Shown piece by piece: positions 1-8,247 of a DNA stretch of 64,000 nucleotides; positions within the stretch are counted from its first letter, which is position 1, and the number at the start of each line of letters is the position of its first letter. The stretch lies in contig CP030885.1 of assembly GCA_006969625.1 (NCBI GenBank), positions 4,537,430-4,601,429 on the forward strand, written 5' to 3'. The notes beneath the pieces were generated by a model, which did not search any database, was not told the DNA's origin, and saw nothing but the letters and a program-made list of their open reading frames with translations. This DNA comes from Rhodospirillaceae bacterium. GTDB lineage: Bacteria; Pseudomonadota; Alphaproteobacteria; Kiloniellales; DSM-21159. The translations under genes and the position numbers were made by a program.

Positions 1-1487
1 ATGTCGACGTGCAGGTGCAGATCAGCCCCGGCCTGCCGGCCTTTTCCGTGGTCGGCCTGGCCGACAAGGCGGTGGCCGAAAGCCGCGAGCGGGTGAAGTC
101 CGCGCTGCATGCCATCGGCCTCGGCCTGCCGGCCAAGCGCATCGTCGTCAACCTGGCGCCGGCCGACCTGCTGAAGGAGGGCAGTCACTTCGACCTGCCG
201 ATCGCGCTCGGCCTGCTCGCCGCCATGGAGGTGCTGCCGGCCGGCGAGGTGGCCGACTACGTGGCGCTGGGCGAGCTGGCGCTCGACGGGCGGCTGGCCA
301 AGGCGGCCGGCGTGCTGCCGGCGGCGATCCACGCCTCGGCGGCGGACAAGGGGCTGATCTGCCCGGCCGGCCAGGGCGGCGAGGCTGCCTGGGCCGAGGG
401 GATCGAGATCCTGGCGCCCGAAACGCTGCTGGCGCTGATCAACCACTTCAAGGGCAGCCAAGTGCTGACGCCGCCGGCCCCGCAGCTCGGCGCGCTGGCC
501 GCGGCCGGCCCCGACCTGGCCGACATCAAGGGGCAGGAGACGGCCAAGCGCGCGCTGGAGATCGCCGCCGCCGGCGGCCACAACCTGCTGATGAGCGGCC
601 CACCCGGCGCCGGCAAGTCGATGCTGGCGGCGCGCCTGCCCGGCCTGTTGCCGCCGCTGGCGCCGGCCGAGGCGCTCGAGGTCTCGATGATCCATTCCGT
701 CGCCGGGACGCTGGAGGAGGGCCGGCTGATGCGCCGCCGCCCCTTCCGCGACCCGCACCACTCCGCCAGCCTGCCGGCGCTGGTCGGCGGCGGCCTGCGC
801 GCCCGGCCGGGCGAGATCTCCCTGGCGCACCTCGGCGTGCTGTTCCTCGACGAGCTGCCGGAGTTCAACCGCAACGCCCTGGAATCGCTGCGCCAGCCGC
901 TGGAGACGGGGCAGGTGGCGATCGCGCGGGCCAACGCCCACGTCAGCTACCCGGCGCGCTTCCAGCTCGTCGCCGCGATGAACCCGTGCCGCTGCGGCTA
1001 TCTGGACGACCCCGGGCTCGCCTGCACGCGGGCGCCGCGCTGCGCCCAGGACTACCAGTCGCGCATCTCCGGGCCGCTGTTCGACCGCATCGACCTGACG
1101 GTGGAGGTGCCGGCGCTCTCGGCATCCGACCTGACCCTGCCGCCGCCGGCCGAGGGCAGCGCCCAGGTCGCCGCCCGCGTCGCCGCCGCGCGCGAGGTCC
1201 AGACCGCCCGCTACGCCGCGGCGGCCGAGGCGGGCAAGACCGACAAGGCGCCGCGGCACAACGCCGAGGCCGACGGCCTGCTGCTGGAGGAGGTGGCGGC
1301 CCCCGACGCGCCCGGCCGCGCGCTCTTGACCCAGGCGGCCGAGCGCCTGCGCCTTTCGGCGCGCGGCTACCACCGCGTCCTGCGCGTCGCCCGCACGCTG
1401 GCCGACCTCGACGGGGAAGAGCAGGTCCGCCGCCTGCACGTCGCCGAGGCGCTGTCCTACCGCCGCGTCGTGCCGGGGCGGGGGTGA
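1..1487 (+). CDS. ComM/YifB-type Mg-chelatase-like AAA+ ATPase (5' truncated)
   Basis: The reading frame is already open at base 3 and encodes VDVQVQISPGLPAF, which in this family follows some 20 residues of N-terminus. The true start therefore lies before the window. The family has an S5-like N-terminal domain, an AAA+ chelatase core and a C-terminal helical domain. Walker A is GPPGAGKSM (near 598) and Walker B is LFLDELPE (near 841). A cysteine cluster NPCRCGY...CTRAPRC follows, as is usual in the family. ComM homologues drive branch migration during DNA uptake and recombination; that role is taken from the family. The remaining length of about 495 residues fits a near-complete protein. Confidence 0.93.
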   Translation, partial: VDVQVQISPGLPAFSVVGLADKAVAESRERVKSALHAIGLGLPAKRIVVNLAPADLLKEGSHFDLPIALGLLAAMEVLPAGEVADYVALGELALDGRLAKAAGVLPAAIHASAADKGLICPAGQGGEAAWAEGIEILAPETLLALINHFKGSQVLTPPAPQLGALAAAGPDLADIKGQETAKRALEIAAAGGHNLLMSGPPGAGKSMLAARLPGLLPPLAPAEALEVSMIHSVAGTLEEGRLMRRRPFRDPHHSASLPALVGGGLRARPGEISLAHLGVLFLDELPEFNRNALESLRQPLETGQVAIARANAHVSYPARFQLVAAMNPCRCGYLDDPGLACTRAPRCAQDYQSRISGPLFDRIDLTVEVPALSASDLTLPPPAEGSAQVAARVAAAREVQTARYAAAAEAGKTDKAPRHNAEADGLLLEEVAAPDAPGRALLTQAAERLRLSARGYHRVLRVARTLADLDGEEQVRRLHVAEALSYRRVVPGRG

Positions 1488-1516
1488 GCCAAGCAGCCGT
1501 CCGCTTTCGAGAGTCC

Positions 1517-1549
1517 TTGCAAACGGTCGCCGGCGAGCGCACTTATAGT
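1517..1549 (+). promoter_or_regulatory. Possible promoter of first csp gene
   Basis: TTGCAA at 1517-1522 and TATAGT at 1544-1549 lie just before the point (1557) where the two csp leaders begin to match closely. A transcript starting about seven bases after TATAGT would begin at the leader. The spacing between the hexamers (21 bases) is longer than optimal. The TTGCAAA...CGGTCG segment recurs upstream of the second csp at 2051, but TATAGT does not. Confidence 0.35.
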
Positions 1550-1556
1550 GCACTCA

Positions 1557-1691
1557 GTTGCGATCGTTTCGATGTCGCTCCGCTTCGTCCCGTCCAAAGG
1601 CCGTCGCACGACTTCAAGACAAGACTGCGGCTGCGACCGGGACCGGCACTCCGCCGACCCGGATTTTGGATCTGACGAAAGGACACAGATC
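1557..1691 (+). promoter_or_regulatory. Conserved long 5' leader of csp copy 1
   Basis: This untranslated stretch begins TTGCGATCGTTTCGATGTCG and ends GACGAAAGGACACAGATC directly before ATG. It is largely shared with the leader of copy 2 (2092-2229), apart from small substitutions and indels. Long structured leaders are known from cspA-type mRNAs, where they control translation and stability with temperature. That role is an inference here. The GAAAGGA near the 3' end is the likely ribosome binding site. Confidence 0.6.
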
Positions 1692-1901
1692 ATGGCGACC
1701 GGTACGGTCAAGTGGTTCAACCCGACCAAGGGCTTCGGTTTCATCCAGCCGGACTCCGGCGGCGCGGACGCCTTCGTGCACATCTCCGCCGTCGAGCGTG
1801 CGGGCCTGTCGACCCTCAACGAGGGCCAGAAGGTCTCGTACGAGCTGCAGCAGGGCCGCAACGGCAAGTCCGCCGCGGAAGAGCTGAAGCTCGTCGGCTA
1901 A
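1692..1901 (+). CDS. Cold-shock protein, copy 1
   Basis: This is a 69-residue CspA-family single-stranded nucleic-acid-binding protein acting in the cytoplasm. RNP1 is KGFGFI and RNP2 is AFVHIS, and [10 protein letters not shown] is diagnostic. The start is ATG at 1692, preceded by GAAAGGA; longer in-frame extensions would include the conserved leader. Family members melt RNA structure in the cold or during growth. It differs from copy 2 mainly by F instead of Y in the first RNP motif and EELKLVG instead of EDLKLVD at the end. Confidence 0.95.
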   Translation: MATGTVKWFNPTKGFGFIQPDSGGADAFVHISAVERAGLSTLNEGQKVSYELQQGRNGKSAAEELKLVG

Positions 1902-1930
1902 CGCCGACCCTTCCTCGGGCAACCGAGTCG

Positions 1931-1963
1931 AAAGGCCCCCCGGGCGACCGGGGGGCCTTTTGC
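1931..1963 (+). terminator. Intrinsic terminator of csp copy 1
   Basis: AAAGGCCCCCC and GGGGGGCCTTT form a strong stem around GGGCGACC, followed by TTTGCG. The right arm is repeated immediately downstream (GGGGGGCCTTTTGCG, about 1968-1982), so two alternative stems can form with the same left arm. Confidence 0.85.
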
Positions 1964-2091
1964 GTTTGGGGGGCCTTTTGCGTTTGGGGACCGCGGCTTC
2001 GCCGTGGCGGCGCCCCATCGGCCGCGCCGGCAAAGGCGACCGGCGCCCCCTTGCAAAGCGGTCGGCGGCGCCTCATTCTCAGGGAACGACA

Positions 2092-2229
2092 GTTGCGATC
2101 GTTTCGATGTCGCTCCGCGTTCGTCCGTTCCAAAGGCCGTCGCACGACTAGAAGACAAGACTGCGACTGCGACCGGGGATGGCATTTCCGCCGCTCCGGA
2201 ACCTTGGATCTGACGAAAGGACACAGATC
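2092..2229 (+). promoter_or_regulatory. Conserved long 5' leader of csp copy 2
   Basis: This leader matches the copy 1 leader from TTGCGATCGTTTCGATGTCG through GACGAAAGGACACAGATC. Conservation of non-coding sequence alongside the coding sequence suggests recent duplication, functional constraint, or both. The upstream TTGCAAA segment is kept at 2051, but the TATAGT of copy 1 is replaced by CATTCT (2074-2079) in a comparable position, so the two copies may be transcribed differently. Confidence 0.6.
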
Positions 2230-2439
2230 ATGGCGACCGGTACGGTCAAGTGGTTCAACCCGACCAAGGGCTACGGTTTCATCCAGCCGGATTCCGGCGG
2301 CGCGGACGCCTTCGTGCACATCTCCGCCGTCGAGCGCGCGGGCCTGTCGACCCTCAACGAGGGCCAGAAGGTCTCCTACGAGCTGCAGCAGGGCCGCAAC
2401 GGCAAGTCCGCCGCCGAGGACCTGAAGCTCGTCGACTGA
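2230..2439 (+). CDS. Cold-shock protein, copy 2
   Basis: This is a 69-residue CspA-family protein with RNP1 KGYGFI and RNP2 AFVHIS. It is almost identical to the product of 1692-1901. The start is ATG at 2230 after GAAAGGACACAGATC; a longer in-frame start at 2179 would add residues that overlap the conserved leader and is rejected. The role is inferred from the family: RNA chaperone activity, often with temperature or growth-phase control. Confidence 0.95.
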   Translation: MATGTVKWFNPTKGYGFIQPDSGGADAFVHISAVERAGLSTLNEGQKVSYELQQGRNGKSAAEDLKLVD

Positions 2440-2468
2440 CGCCGCGCCGCTTTCGGGCGACCGAACGG

Positions 2469-2502
2469 AAGGGCCTCCCGGGCGACCCCGGGGGCCCTTT
2501 TC
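2469..2502 (+). terminator. Intrinsic terminator of csp copy 2
   Basis: AAGGGCCTCCCGGG and CCCGGGGGCCCTTTT form a GC-rich stem-loop ending in a T-run, placed 30 bases after the csp stop codon and before the tautomerase gene. Confidence 0.8.
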
Positions 2503-2584
2503 GTGTGTGTGGACCTGTTTCGTTTGCGGGCAGTGTCGAACACCGCACAAGACTCCCAGCCGACCGAATCTCGAGGACGAGCCC

Positions 2585-2974
2585 TTGCCCTTCAACAAGC
2601 TCCATGTGCCACAGCATCTTCCGGTCGAGACATGCCATGCCATCAACGATCTCCTGCACGACAGCCTGGTCGAAACCTGCGGCGTCAACCCTGAGGACTA
2701 CTTCTGCCTCGTCGCGCGGTATGCGCCGGACGACATGATCTTGCACCCGACGTTCCTGGGGAACCGGGACCCGGCTGCGACCATCGTCATCGAAATCGCC
2801 TTGCTTGACGGGCGTTCCGACGCACAGAAGGAAGCGCTCTTCAAGGACGTCCGGCGGCGACTGCGCGACATCGACTTCAATCCGGAGAATTCGATCATCT
2901 TCCTGATCGAGAACCGACCGATCGACTGGTCGTTCAGCGGCGCCGGCTCGGTCAAGTCCGTCCTCGGGCTCTGA
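2585..2974 (+). CDS. Tautomerase-superfamily protein (4-OT/MSAD-like)
   Basis: This is a 129-residue protein of the tautomerase superfamily, whose catalytic base is the N-terminal proline exposed after Met removal. I chose TTG at 2585 because the next codon is proline (MPFNKLHVP) and GAGGACGAG lies just upstream. An ATG at 2507 would bury that proline behind 26 poorly conserved residues. Further family-like stretches are NPEDYFCLVARY, HPTFLG, IVIEIALL and FLIENRPIDWSF. The substrate is unknown. It stands alone, with the csp terminator upstream. Confidence 0.8.
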   Translation: MPFNKLHVPQHLPVETCHAINDLLHDSLVETCGVNPEDYFCLVARYAPDDMILHPTFLGNRDPAATIVIEIALLDGRSDAQKEALFKDVRRRLRDIDFNPENSIIFLIENRPIDWSFSGAGSVKSVLGL

Positions 2975-3034
2975 ACGCCCGGCACGAAGCCGGCCGACGC
3001 GGCGGGCGCGCCGCCGGGTCGAGGCCAATCCGGC

Positions 3035-4135
3035 CTACCGCTCGGGCACCAGGAACTGGCGGCCGAGCCAGCGCCAGCGTTCGCCGCCCTCGGCGCCGCG
3101 CGGCCCCGGCATGGTGCAGTTGACGCGGGTGCGGCCGGGCCGGAAGGGCGCGGCGAAGCGCACCTCGACCCGCCGTCCCAGCAGGTCGACCCGCGTGTCG
3201 ATGCCGCGCCCGGCGTAGCAGGCGAGCCCGCCGAGCGGCCCCACCGCCTCCGGCACGGTGAAGCCGTAGGCCGGCGGGTTGCCCGCCGGCGCCAGCACCG
3301 GGTCGTCCGGCGTCACGTCGAGGGCGGGCAGCGGCAGGGTCTCGACCACCAGGCGGAAGCGCTCGAGGCTGCCGTAGGCTTCGTTGAGGGCGAAGCGCGG
3401 CAGGCGGAAGAGGTCGCTGGCGCGGCCGACGGCGCCGGAATGCTGGCCGAAGGCGGCGGCGAAGCCGGCGGCCCGCACGAGGTCGATCACCTCGAGCGAG
3501 TACTCGCCGTAGGGATAGGCGAAGAGCTGCGGCGGCGCGCCCAGCTCGCGCGCGAAGCGGGCGTTGGAGCGCGCCAGCTCCTGGCGGTTGCGCTCGCCGC
3601 TGACCAGCGGCATGTGCGGGTGGCTGGCGGTCTGGCTGCCGATGGTGACCAGCGGCGAGGCGGCCAGCTCGCGGAGCTGGCTCCAGGTCATGTAGCGCGG
3701 GCTTTCCTGGTCGACCGTGTCGGTGGCGACGAACAGGGTGAAGGGCAGGCCGGCGGCGCGCAGCCGCGGCCAGGCCTCGGAATAGACCGAGAGGTAGGCG
3801 TCGTCGATCGAGATGCCGACGGTGCGCGGCGGCAGCGGCCGTCCCTCGGTCAGCGCGGCGACGATCTCCGGCAGCGGCAGCACGGCATAGCCGCCGGAGG
3901 TCAGCACTTGCAGGTGCGCCTCGAACTGCTCCAGCGTGATGTTGGTGGAGGGCTGGTCGCTCTCGCCGAAGCGGTGGTAGACCAGCACCACGGCGCCGTT
4001 GTCGAGCAGCGCCGGATCGGCCGCCCTGGCCGGCACGTGCGCTCCGGCGAGGCCGGCGAGCAGGGTGCCGGCGGCCACCAGCCAGCCGCATGCCAGGCGG
4101 CGCCACCGGCCATGGCGCGCAAACGTGCGGCGCAT
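3035..4135 (-). CDS. Exported polysaccharide-deacetylase-family protein
   Basis: This is a 366-residue NodB-type deacetylase. A basic N-terminus and hydrophobic stretch ending in HVPARAADP indicate Sec export. The catalytic-domain motifs are partly present: VLVYHRFGE, then ISIDDAYLS where the family usually has TFDDG, and SHPHMPL for the metal-binding histidines. The DDG-to-DDA change and the C-terminal beta-rich extension (about 270-366) suggest a divergent or altered activity. ATG at 4135 is preferred to the farther upstream starts because the signal peptide then lies at the very N-terminus. It is transcribed divergently from the nitroreductase. Confidence 0.8.
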   Translation of the reverse strand: MRRTFARHGRWRRLACGWLVAAGTLLAGLAGAHVPARAADPALLDNGAVVLVYHRFGESDQPSTNITLEQFEAHLQVLTSGGYAVLPLPEIVAALTEGRPLPPRTVGISIDDAYLSVYSEAWPRLRAAGLPFTLFVATDTVDQESPRYMTWSQLRELAASPLVTIGSQTASHPHMPLVSGERNRQELARSNARFARELGAPPQLFAYPYGEYSLEVIDLVRAAGFAAAFGQHSGAVGRASDLFRLPRFALNEAYGSLERFRLVVETLPLPALDVTPDDPVLAPAGNPPAYGFTVPEAVGPLGGLACYAGRGIDTRVDLLGRRVEVRFAAPFRPGRTRVNCTMPGPRGAEGGERWRWLGRQFLVPER

Positions 4136-4408
4136 CGCTGCCTGCGGCGGCCTGCCTGTCCCTCTCGCCCAGCGCCCCACGCTCTGCGCTCCCACCTCCT
4201 GCGGGCGCGCACCGCCGCCCGGGCCGGACGACCGGCACGGGTCGACCCTGCGCTGGCCCCCACCCCCGATTTAGCCCGCAGGCGGCGCCGGCGTCCAGCG
4301 CCCGTCCTTGCCGGAGCGCCCGGCGGGCGTCATCTTCCCAGCGGGCCGGCAGCCCGGCGGGCGGCCGGCGCACGGACAGCGCGACGAGACGAAGAGGGGC
4401 CGACGACC

Positions 4409-4996
4409 GTGAGTGCGATTTTGAGCGATGCCGCCCTGGACCAGGTGTTCCGCGCGGCGCGCAGCCATTCCCGCTGGCGCGACGAGCCGGTCAGCGACGT
4501 GCTGCTGCAGGCGGTCTACGACCTGGCGAAGATGGGGCCGACCAGCGCCAACTGCCAGCCGATGCGCGTGGTCTTCGTCAAGAGCGACGAGGCCAAGCAA
4601 CGGCTGAAGCCGCACCTGTCGGCCGGCAACGTCGACAAGACCATGGCGGCGCCGGCGACGGCGATCGTCGCCTACGACCTCGACTTCGCCGAGAAGCTGC
4701 CGGAGCTCTTCCCGCACACCGACGCGCGCGCCTGGTTCGCCGATCCCAAGAAGGCCGGGGAGACGGCCTTCCGCAATGGCTCGCTGCAAGGCGCCTACCT
4801 GATGCTCGCCGCCCGCGCCCTCGGCCTCGACTGCGGGCCGATGTCGGGCTTCGACAACGCCGGCGTCGACGCCGCCTTCTTCGCCGGCACCAACGTGAAG
4901 TCGAACTTCCTGTGCAACCTGGGCTACGGCGAGGCCGCCGCCCTGCACCCGCGCCACCCGCGGCCGGCCTTCGACGAAGCCTGCCAGATCCTCTGA
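4409..4996 (+). CDS. Nitroreductase-family protein, RutE-like (malonic semialdehyde reductase type)
   Basis: This is a 195-residue FMN-dependent nitroreductase fold. The N-terminal [12 protein letters not shown], the [13 protein letters not shown] flavin-contact segment and the C-terminal [16 protein letters not shown] and NLGYG match the RutE/HadB-like subfamily, which reduces 3-hydroxypropionate semialdehyde-type substrates with NAD(P)H. The start is GTG at 4409 after GAAGAGGGG. No other rut genes are nearby, so a pyrimidine-degradation role is not supported by context. The tsaB gene follows after 16 bases. Confidence 0.85.
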   Translation: MSAILSDAALDQVFRAARSHSRWRDEPVSDVLLQAVYDLAKMGPTSANCQPMRVVFVKSDEAKQRLKPHLSAGNVDKTMAAPATAIVAYDLDFAEKLPELFPHTDARAWFADPKKAGETAFRNGSLQGAYLMLAARALGLDCGPMSGFDNAGVDAAFFAGTNVKSNFLCNLGYGEAAALHPRHPRPAFDEACQIL

Positions 4997-5012
4997 GACC
5001 GAGGTCTCGCGC

Positions 5013-5693
5013 ATGCGCCTGCTCGCCTTCGACTGCGCCGGTCGGGCGCTGTCCGCCGCCGTCGGCGACGACGGCCAAGTGCGGGCGGCGCGCTACGAGG
5101 AACTGGCGCGCGGCCACGGCGAGCGGCTGTTCGCGCTGATCGGCGCGGTGCTGGAGGAGTCCGGGCTGGACTACGCCGCGCTCGACGCCATCGCCGTGAC
5201 CCGCGGGCCGGGCGGCTTCACCGGCGTGCGCATCGGCCTGGCCGCCGCGCGCGGCCTGGGCCTGGCGGCGGGCCTGCCGGTGCTCGGCGTCACCACCTTC
5301 GCGCTCGCCGGCGCCGGTTTGGCCGCCGCCGCCCCCGCCGCGGCGCTGGCCGGCCGCACGCCGGTCGCGGTCATCGACTCGAAGCGCGCCGAGCTCTTCG
5401 TCCAAGTGCTGAAGCCGGAGGCCGCCCCCTTCGCCGCGCTGCCCGAGGCGCTGGCGGCGCACCTGCCACCAGGGCCGCTGGCCCTGTGCGGCGACGGTGC
5501 GCCGGCGGCGGCCACGGCGCTGCAGGCGACCGGCCGCGACGCGCTGCTGCCGCCGGCCGCCGCCCGGCTCGACGCGCGCCACCTGCTCGGCCTGGTCGGG
5601 GCCGAGGTGCCCGAGGCGACGCCGCCGCCGGAGCCGCTCTACCTGCGCCCGCCTGACGTCACCCTGCCGGCCGCCGCTTCGGCGCGCCGATGA
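5013..5693 (+). CDS. tsaB: TsaB, tRNA t6A threonylcarbamoyltransferase subunit
   Basis: This is a 226-residue ASKHA-fold protein. LLAFDCAGRALSAAV at the N-terminus and VTRGPGGFTGVRIGLAAARGL at about 62-83 are typical of TsaB (YeaZ). It forms a heterodimer with TsaD and is needed for N6-threonylcarbamoyl adenosine at position 37 of ANN-decoding tRNAs. Its stop overlaps the rimI start (ATGA), a common arrangement. The partners tsaE (37287) and tsaD (56034) are elsewhere in the window. Confidence 0.93.
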   Translation: MRLLAFDCAGRALSAAVGDDGQVRAARYEELARGHGERLFALIGAVLEESGLDYAALDAIAVTRGPGGFTGVRIGLAAARGLGLAAGLPVLGVTTFALAGAGLAAAAPAAALAGRTPVAVIDSKRAELFVQVLKPEAAPFAALPEALAAHLPPGPLALCGDGAPAAATALQATGRDALLPPAAARLDARHLLGLVGAEVPEATPPPEPLYLRPPDVTLPAAASARR

Positions 5694-6193
5694 GCGCGGC
5701 GCCCGGCGAAGGCGCCGAACCGCGGGCCGGTGCCGAGGTCGCGGAGCGGCCGGTCGGGCCCGGCGACCCGACGCTGCTGGCGGCGCTGCATGCCCGCGCC
5801 TTCCCGGACGGCCCCTGGTCGGCGCGCGCCTTCGGCGATCTGCTCGCCGTCCCCGGCACCCGCGGCCGGCTGCGCTACCGCGGCCGCCAGCCGCTGGCCT
5901 TCGCGCTATGGCGCCTGCTCGGGAGCGAGGCGGAGATCCTGACCCTCGCCACCGAGCCGGCGGCACGGCGTCAGGGGCATGCGGCGGCGCTGCTGGCCGG
6001 GGTCCTGCGGGACGCGGCGGCAGCGGGGGCGGTGCGCGTCCTGCTGGAAGTCGCGGACGACAATCCGGCGGCACGGCGCCTGTATGCGCGCCAGGGTTTT
6101 TCTGCGATTGCCCTGCGTGCCGGCTACTACCGGCGGCGCGGCGGCGGGCGCATCGATGCGCATTTGTTGGAATGGCGGGCAACGGGAAATTGA
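5690..6193 (+). CDS. rimI: RimI-like ribosomal-protein alanine N-acetyltransferase
   Basis: This is a 167-residue GNAT protein translationally coupled to tsaB. The acetyl-CoA pyrophosphate loop is ATEPAARRQGHAAAL (about 87-101), followed by VLLEVADDNPAARRLYARQGF, which is diagnostic of RimI/GNAT enzymes. RimI acetylates the N-terminal alanine of ribosomal protein S18. The first 25 residues are a poorly conserved, alanine- and glutamate-rich extension. Confidence 0.88.
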   Translation: MSAAPGEGAEPRAGAEVAERPVGPGDPTLLAALHARAFPDGPWSARAFGDLLAVPGTRGRLRYRGRQPLAFALWRLLGSEAEILTLATEPAARRQGHAAALLAGVLRDAAAAGAVRVLLEVADDNPAARRLYARQGFSAIALRAGYYRRRGGGRIDAHLLEWRATGN

Positions 6194-6254
6194 ATCCCGA
6201 ATCCAGCAAGGGAATTTGGCGGGCCCGACCGCGCGTCGCCTTGCGGCCGTCACT

Positions 6255-6357
6255 AGGGCCAAGGATTTTTTATTTGCTATCAATACTGACTATTGCACAG
6301 GGCAATGCCCGCCGATATATAGACCCGAGTTCTTTCCTAGGGGAGTAAGACTCGACC
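6255..6357 (+). promoter_or_regulatory. AT-rich promoter and operator region upstream of mucR
   Basis: This stretch is unusually AT-rich for the window: GGATTTTTTATTTGC, then ATTGC-ACAGG-GCAAT (inverted repeat 6292-6306), then GATATATAG (around 6314), a plausible -10. GGGGAG lies before the ATG. MucR proteins bind AT-rich DNA and repress their own genes, so this is a likely autoregulatory region. The binding itself is inferred. Confidence 0.5.
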
Positions 6358-6768
6358 ATGTCGGAACAGGCAAAGCCCAGCGAACTCTTGGCGCTCACCG
6401 CCAATATCGTCGCGGCTCACGTACAGAACAACTCGGTCGCCGTCGCCGACCTGCCGCATCTCATTCGGGATGTCTACACGACGCTGTCGAACGTCGGCGG
6501 CCAGGTGGAAAAGGAAGCGGAAAAGCCGGTTCCGGCGGTGCCGATCAAGAAGTCGGTGACGCCTGACTACATCGTCTGCCTGGAAGACGGCAAGAAGCTG
6601 AAGATGCTCAAGCGTCACCTCAAGACCGCCTACAACATGTCGCCGGAGGAGTACCGCGAGAAGTGGGGCCTGGCGGCCGACTATCCCATGGTCGCGCCGA
6701 ACTACGCAAAACAGCGCAGCAAGCTGGCCAAGGAGATCGGGCTCGGCACGCGCGCGCGCCGGGGCTGA
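6358..6768 (+). CDS. mucR: MucR/Ros-family transcriptional regulator
   Basis: This is a 136-residue zinc-finger regulator. The N-terminal oligomerisation part (ELLALTANIVAAHVQNNSVAVADLPHLI) is followed by the Ros finger region DYIVCLEDGKKLKMLKRHL, then MSPEEYREKWGLAADYPMVAPNYA. Only one cysteine is present in the finger segment. MucR proteins act as H-NS-like silencers at AT-rich promoters controlling exopolysaccharide, motility and virulence genes in alphaproteobacteria. The AT-rich leader upstream suggests autorepression. Confidence 0.93.
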   Translation: MSEQAKPSELLALTANIVAAHVQNNSVAVADLPHLIRDVYTTLSNVGGQVEKEAEKPVPAVPIKKSVTPDYIVCLEDGKKLKMLKRHLKTAYNMSPEEYREKWGLAADYPMVAPNYAKQRSKLAKEIGLGTRARRG

Positions 6769-6821
6769 ATCGGCGCCCCGGGCTGCCGCAGGCGCTTGCG
6801 CCGGCCGGTGACGAGAGCTAG

Positions 6822-6862
6822 AGCGGCGCTGCCGGTCCGCGCGGCTGGCAGCGCCGCTTTCG
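6822..6862 (+). terminator. Terminator between mucR and fur
   Basis: A perfect 12-bp stem, AGCGGCGCTGCC (6822-6833) and GGCAGCGCCGCT (6847-6858), encloses a 13-base loop and is followed by TTCG. It separates the mucR transcript from fur-olsB-olsA. Confidence 0.75.
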
Positions 6863-6942
6863 CGTTCCTATAGTGCGTCGGGGCGGACGACCTGGCGCTG
6901 CCGCGGCATAGGGCGACAGGGACAGGCAGGGACAGCGAAGAG

Positions 6943-7395
6943 ATGCCGGACCGGATCGAGAAGCTCTGCCTCGAAAAGGGGCTGAAGATGACGGAGCAGC
7001 GACGGGTGATCGCGCGCGTGCTGTCCGAGGCCACCGACCACCCGGACGTCGAGCAGGTCTACCGCCGCGCCACCAAGATCGACCCGCGCATCTCGATCGC
7101 CACGGTGTACCGCACGGTCAAGCTGTTCGAGGAAGCCAGCATCCTGACCCGCCACGACTTCGGCGACGGCCGCGCGCGCTACGAAGAAGCCCCGCAAGAG
7201 CATCACGACCACCTGATCGACATGAACTCGGGCGAGGTGATCGAGTTCGTCGACGAGGAGATCGAGCGCCTTCAGGAGCGCATCGCCGAGCGGCTCGGTT
7301 ACCGTCTCGTCGATCACCGGCTGGAGCTCTACGGCATCCGGATCGGGCGCCCGGACCCGGACGACGACGCCGGCTCGGGGGATCCGCGCTCGTGA
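6943..7395 (+). CDS. fur: Fur-family metal regulator (alphaproteobacterial Fur/Mur)
   Basis: This is a 150-residue protein with an N-terminal winged helix (MTEQRRVIARVL...ISIATVYRTVKLFEEA) and a C-terminal dimerisation domain. The metal-site motif HHDHLIDMNSGEVIEF and LGYRLVDHRLELYGI fit the alphaproteobacterial Fur/Mur branch. There are no CxxC zinc pairs. In this group the protein may sense manganese more than iron, because Irr takes over iron control; an irr gene is present at 25943. The start is ATG at 6943 after GCGAAGAG. Its stop overlaps the GTG of the next gene. Confidence 0.9.
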   Translation: MPDRIEKLCLEKGLKMTEQRRVIARVLSEATDHPDVEQVYRRATKIDPRISIATVYRTVKLFEEASILTRHDFGDGRARYEEAPQEHHDHLIDMNSGEVIEFVDEEIERLQERIAERLGYRLVDHRLELYGIRIGRPDPDDDAGSGDPRS

Positions 7396-8234
7396 CCACC
7401 GCCGCCGACGCCAGGGGGGTGGCGGCGCCGCAGACCTATCCGCGCCGGCCCGTCGATCTGCGCTCGCGCAACTTCCACTTGCGCCTGGCGGAGACTGCCG
7501 AGGAGGTGGCCGCGTCCCAGGCGCTGCGCTACCGGGTCTTCGTCGAGGAGATGTCGGCGCGCCCGACGGCCGAGCAGCAGGCGGCCAAGCGCGAGTTCGA
7601 CGACTTCGACGCCTACTGCGACCATCTGCTGGTGTTCGACGCCGCGCGCGGCCATCCGCCGGGTGCCGTGATCGCCACCTACCGCTTCATGCGGCGCGAG
7701 GCGGCGGCGCGCGCCGGCGGGTTCTACACCGCGACCGAGTACGACATTTCCCGGCTGGAGGCCTACCGCGGCGAGGTGATGGAGCTCGGCCGCTCCTGCG
7801 TGCACCCGGACTACCGGGCGGGCGCCAACATGCAGCTCGTCTGGCGCGGCATCGCCGACTACGTGCTGCACTTCGGGGTCGACCTGATGTTCGGCTGCGC
7901 CAGCCTGCCGACCACCCGGCCGGAGGAGATCGCCGGCGCGCTGTCCTATCTCTACTACCACCACCTGGCGCCGCCGGCCCTGCGCCCGCGCGCGCTGCCC
8001 GAGCGCTACGTCAAGATGGACCGGCTCGACAGCGAGGCGGTCGACCCCAAGCTGGCGCTGCAGAGCCTGCCGCCGCTGGTCAAGGGCTACCTGCGGCTCG
8101 GCGGCTTCGTCGGCGACGGAGCCGTGGTCGACTACGATTTCGGCACCACCGACGTCTGCGTGGTGGTCAAGACCGACATGGTGACCGACAAGTACCGCCG
8201 GCATCTGACCCGCGAGCGGGCCGGCGACGACTAG
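7392..8234 (+). CDS. olsB: OlsB-like L-ornithine N-alpha-acyltransferase
   Basis: This is a 280-residue GNAT-fold acyltransferase of the OlsB/hemolysin-like family. It would attach a 3-hydroxyacyl chain from acyl-ACP to ornithine, giving lyso-ornithine lipid. Supporting motifs are ALRYRVFVEEM, VIATYRFM, EYDISRLE, VMELGRSCVHPDYR and LMFGCASLP. The start is GTG at 7392, overlapping the fur stop by four bases. The acyltransferase partner follows 13 bases later. Together they give a two-step route to phosphate-free ornithine lipids in the envelope. Confidence 0.88.
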   Translation: MTTAADARGVAAPQTYPRRPVDLRSRNFHLRLAETAEEVAASQALRYRVFVEEMSARPTAEQQAAKREFDDFDAYCDHLLVFDAARGHPPGAVIATYRFMRREAAARAGGFYTATEYDISRLEAYRGEVMELGRSCVHPDYRAGANMQLVWRGIADYVLHFGVDLMFGCASLPTTRPEEIAGALSYLYYHHLAPPALRPRALPERYVKMDRLDSEAVDPKLALQSLPPLVKGYLRLGGFVGDGAVVDYDFGTTDVCVVVKTDMVTDKYRRHLTRERAGDD

Positions 8235-8247
8235 GGTCTGAAGGCGT

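Larger units (their letters stand above)
1516..2503 (+). repeat. Tandem duplication of a complete csp transcription unit
   Basis: Two head-to-tail copies run from about 1516 to 1960 and from about 2050 to 2503. Matched parts are a TTGCAAA...CGGTCG upstream segment, a leader of about 135 bases, a 69-codon csp and a GC-rich terminator. Coding sequences differ at only a few positions: F/Y in the GFGF/GYGF motif and the last residues. The spacer between copies carries a second copy of the terminator right arm. This looks like a fairly recent gene duplication. Confidence 0.85.

Noticed and set aside
6292..6306. FNR box upstream of mucR
   Set aside because: The ATTGC-N5-GCAAT inverted repeat lacks the TTGA/TCAA halves and spacing of FNR sites.
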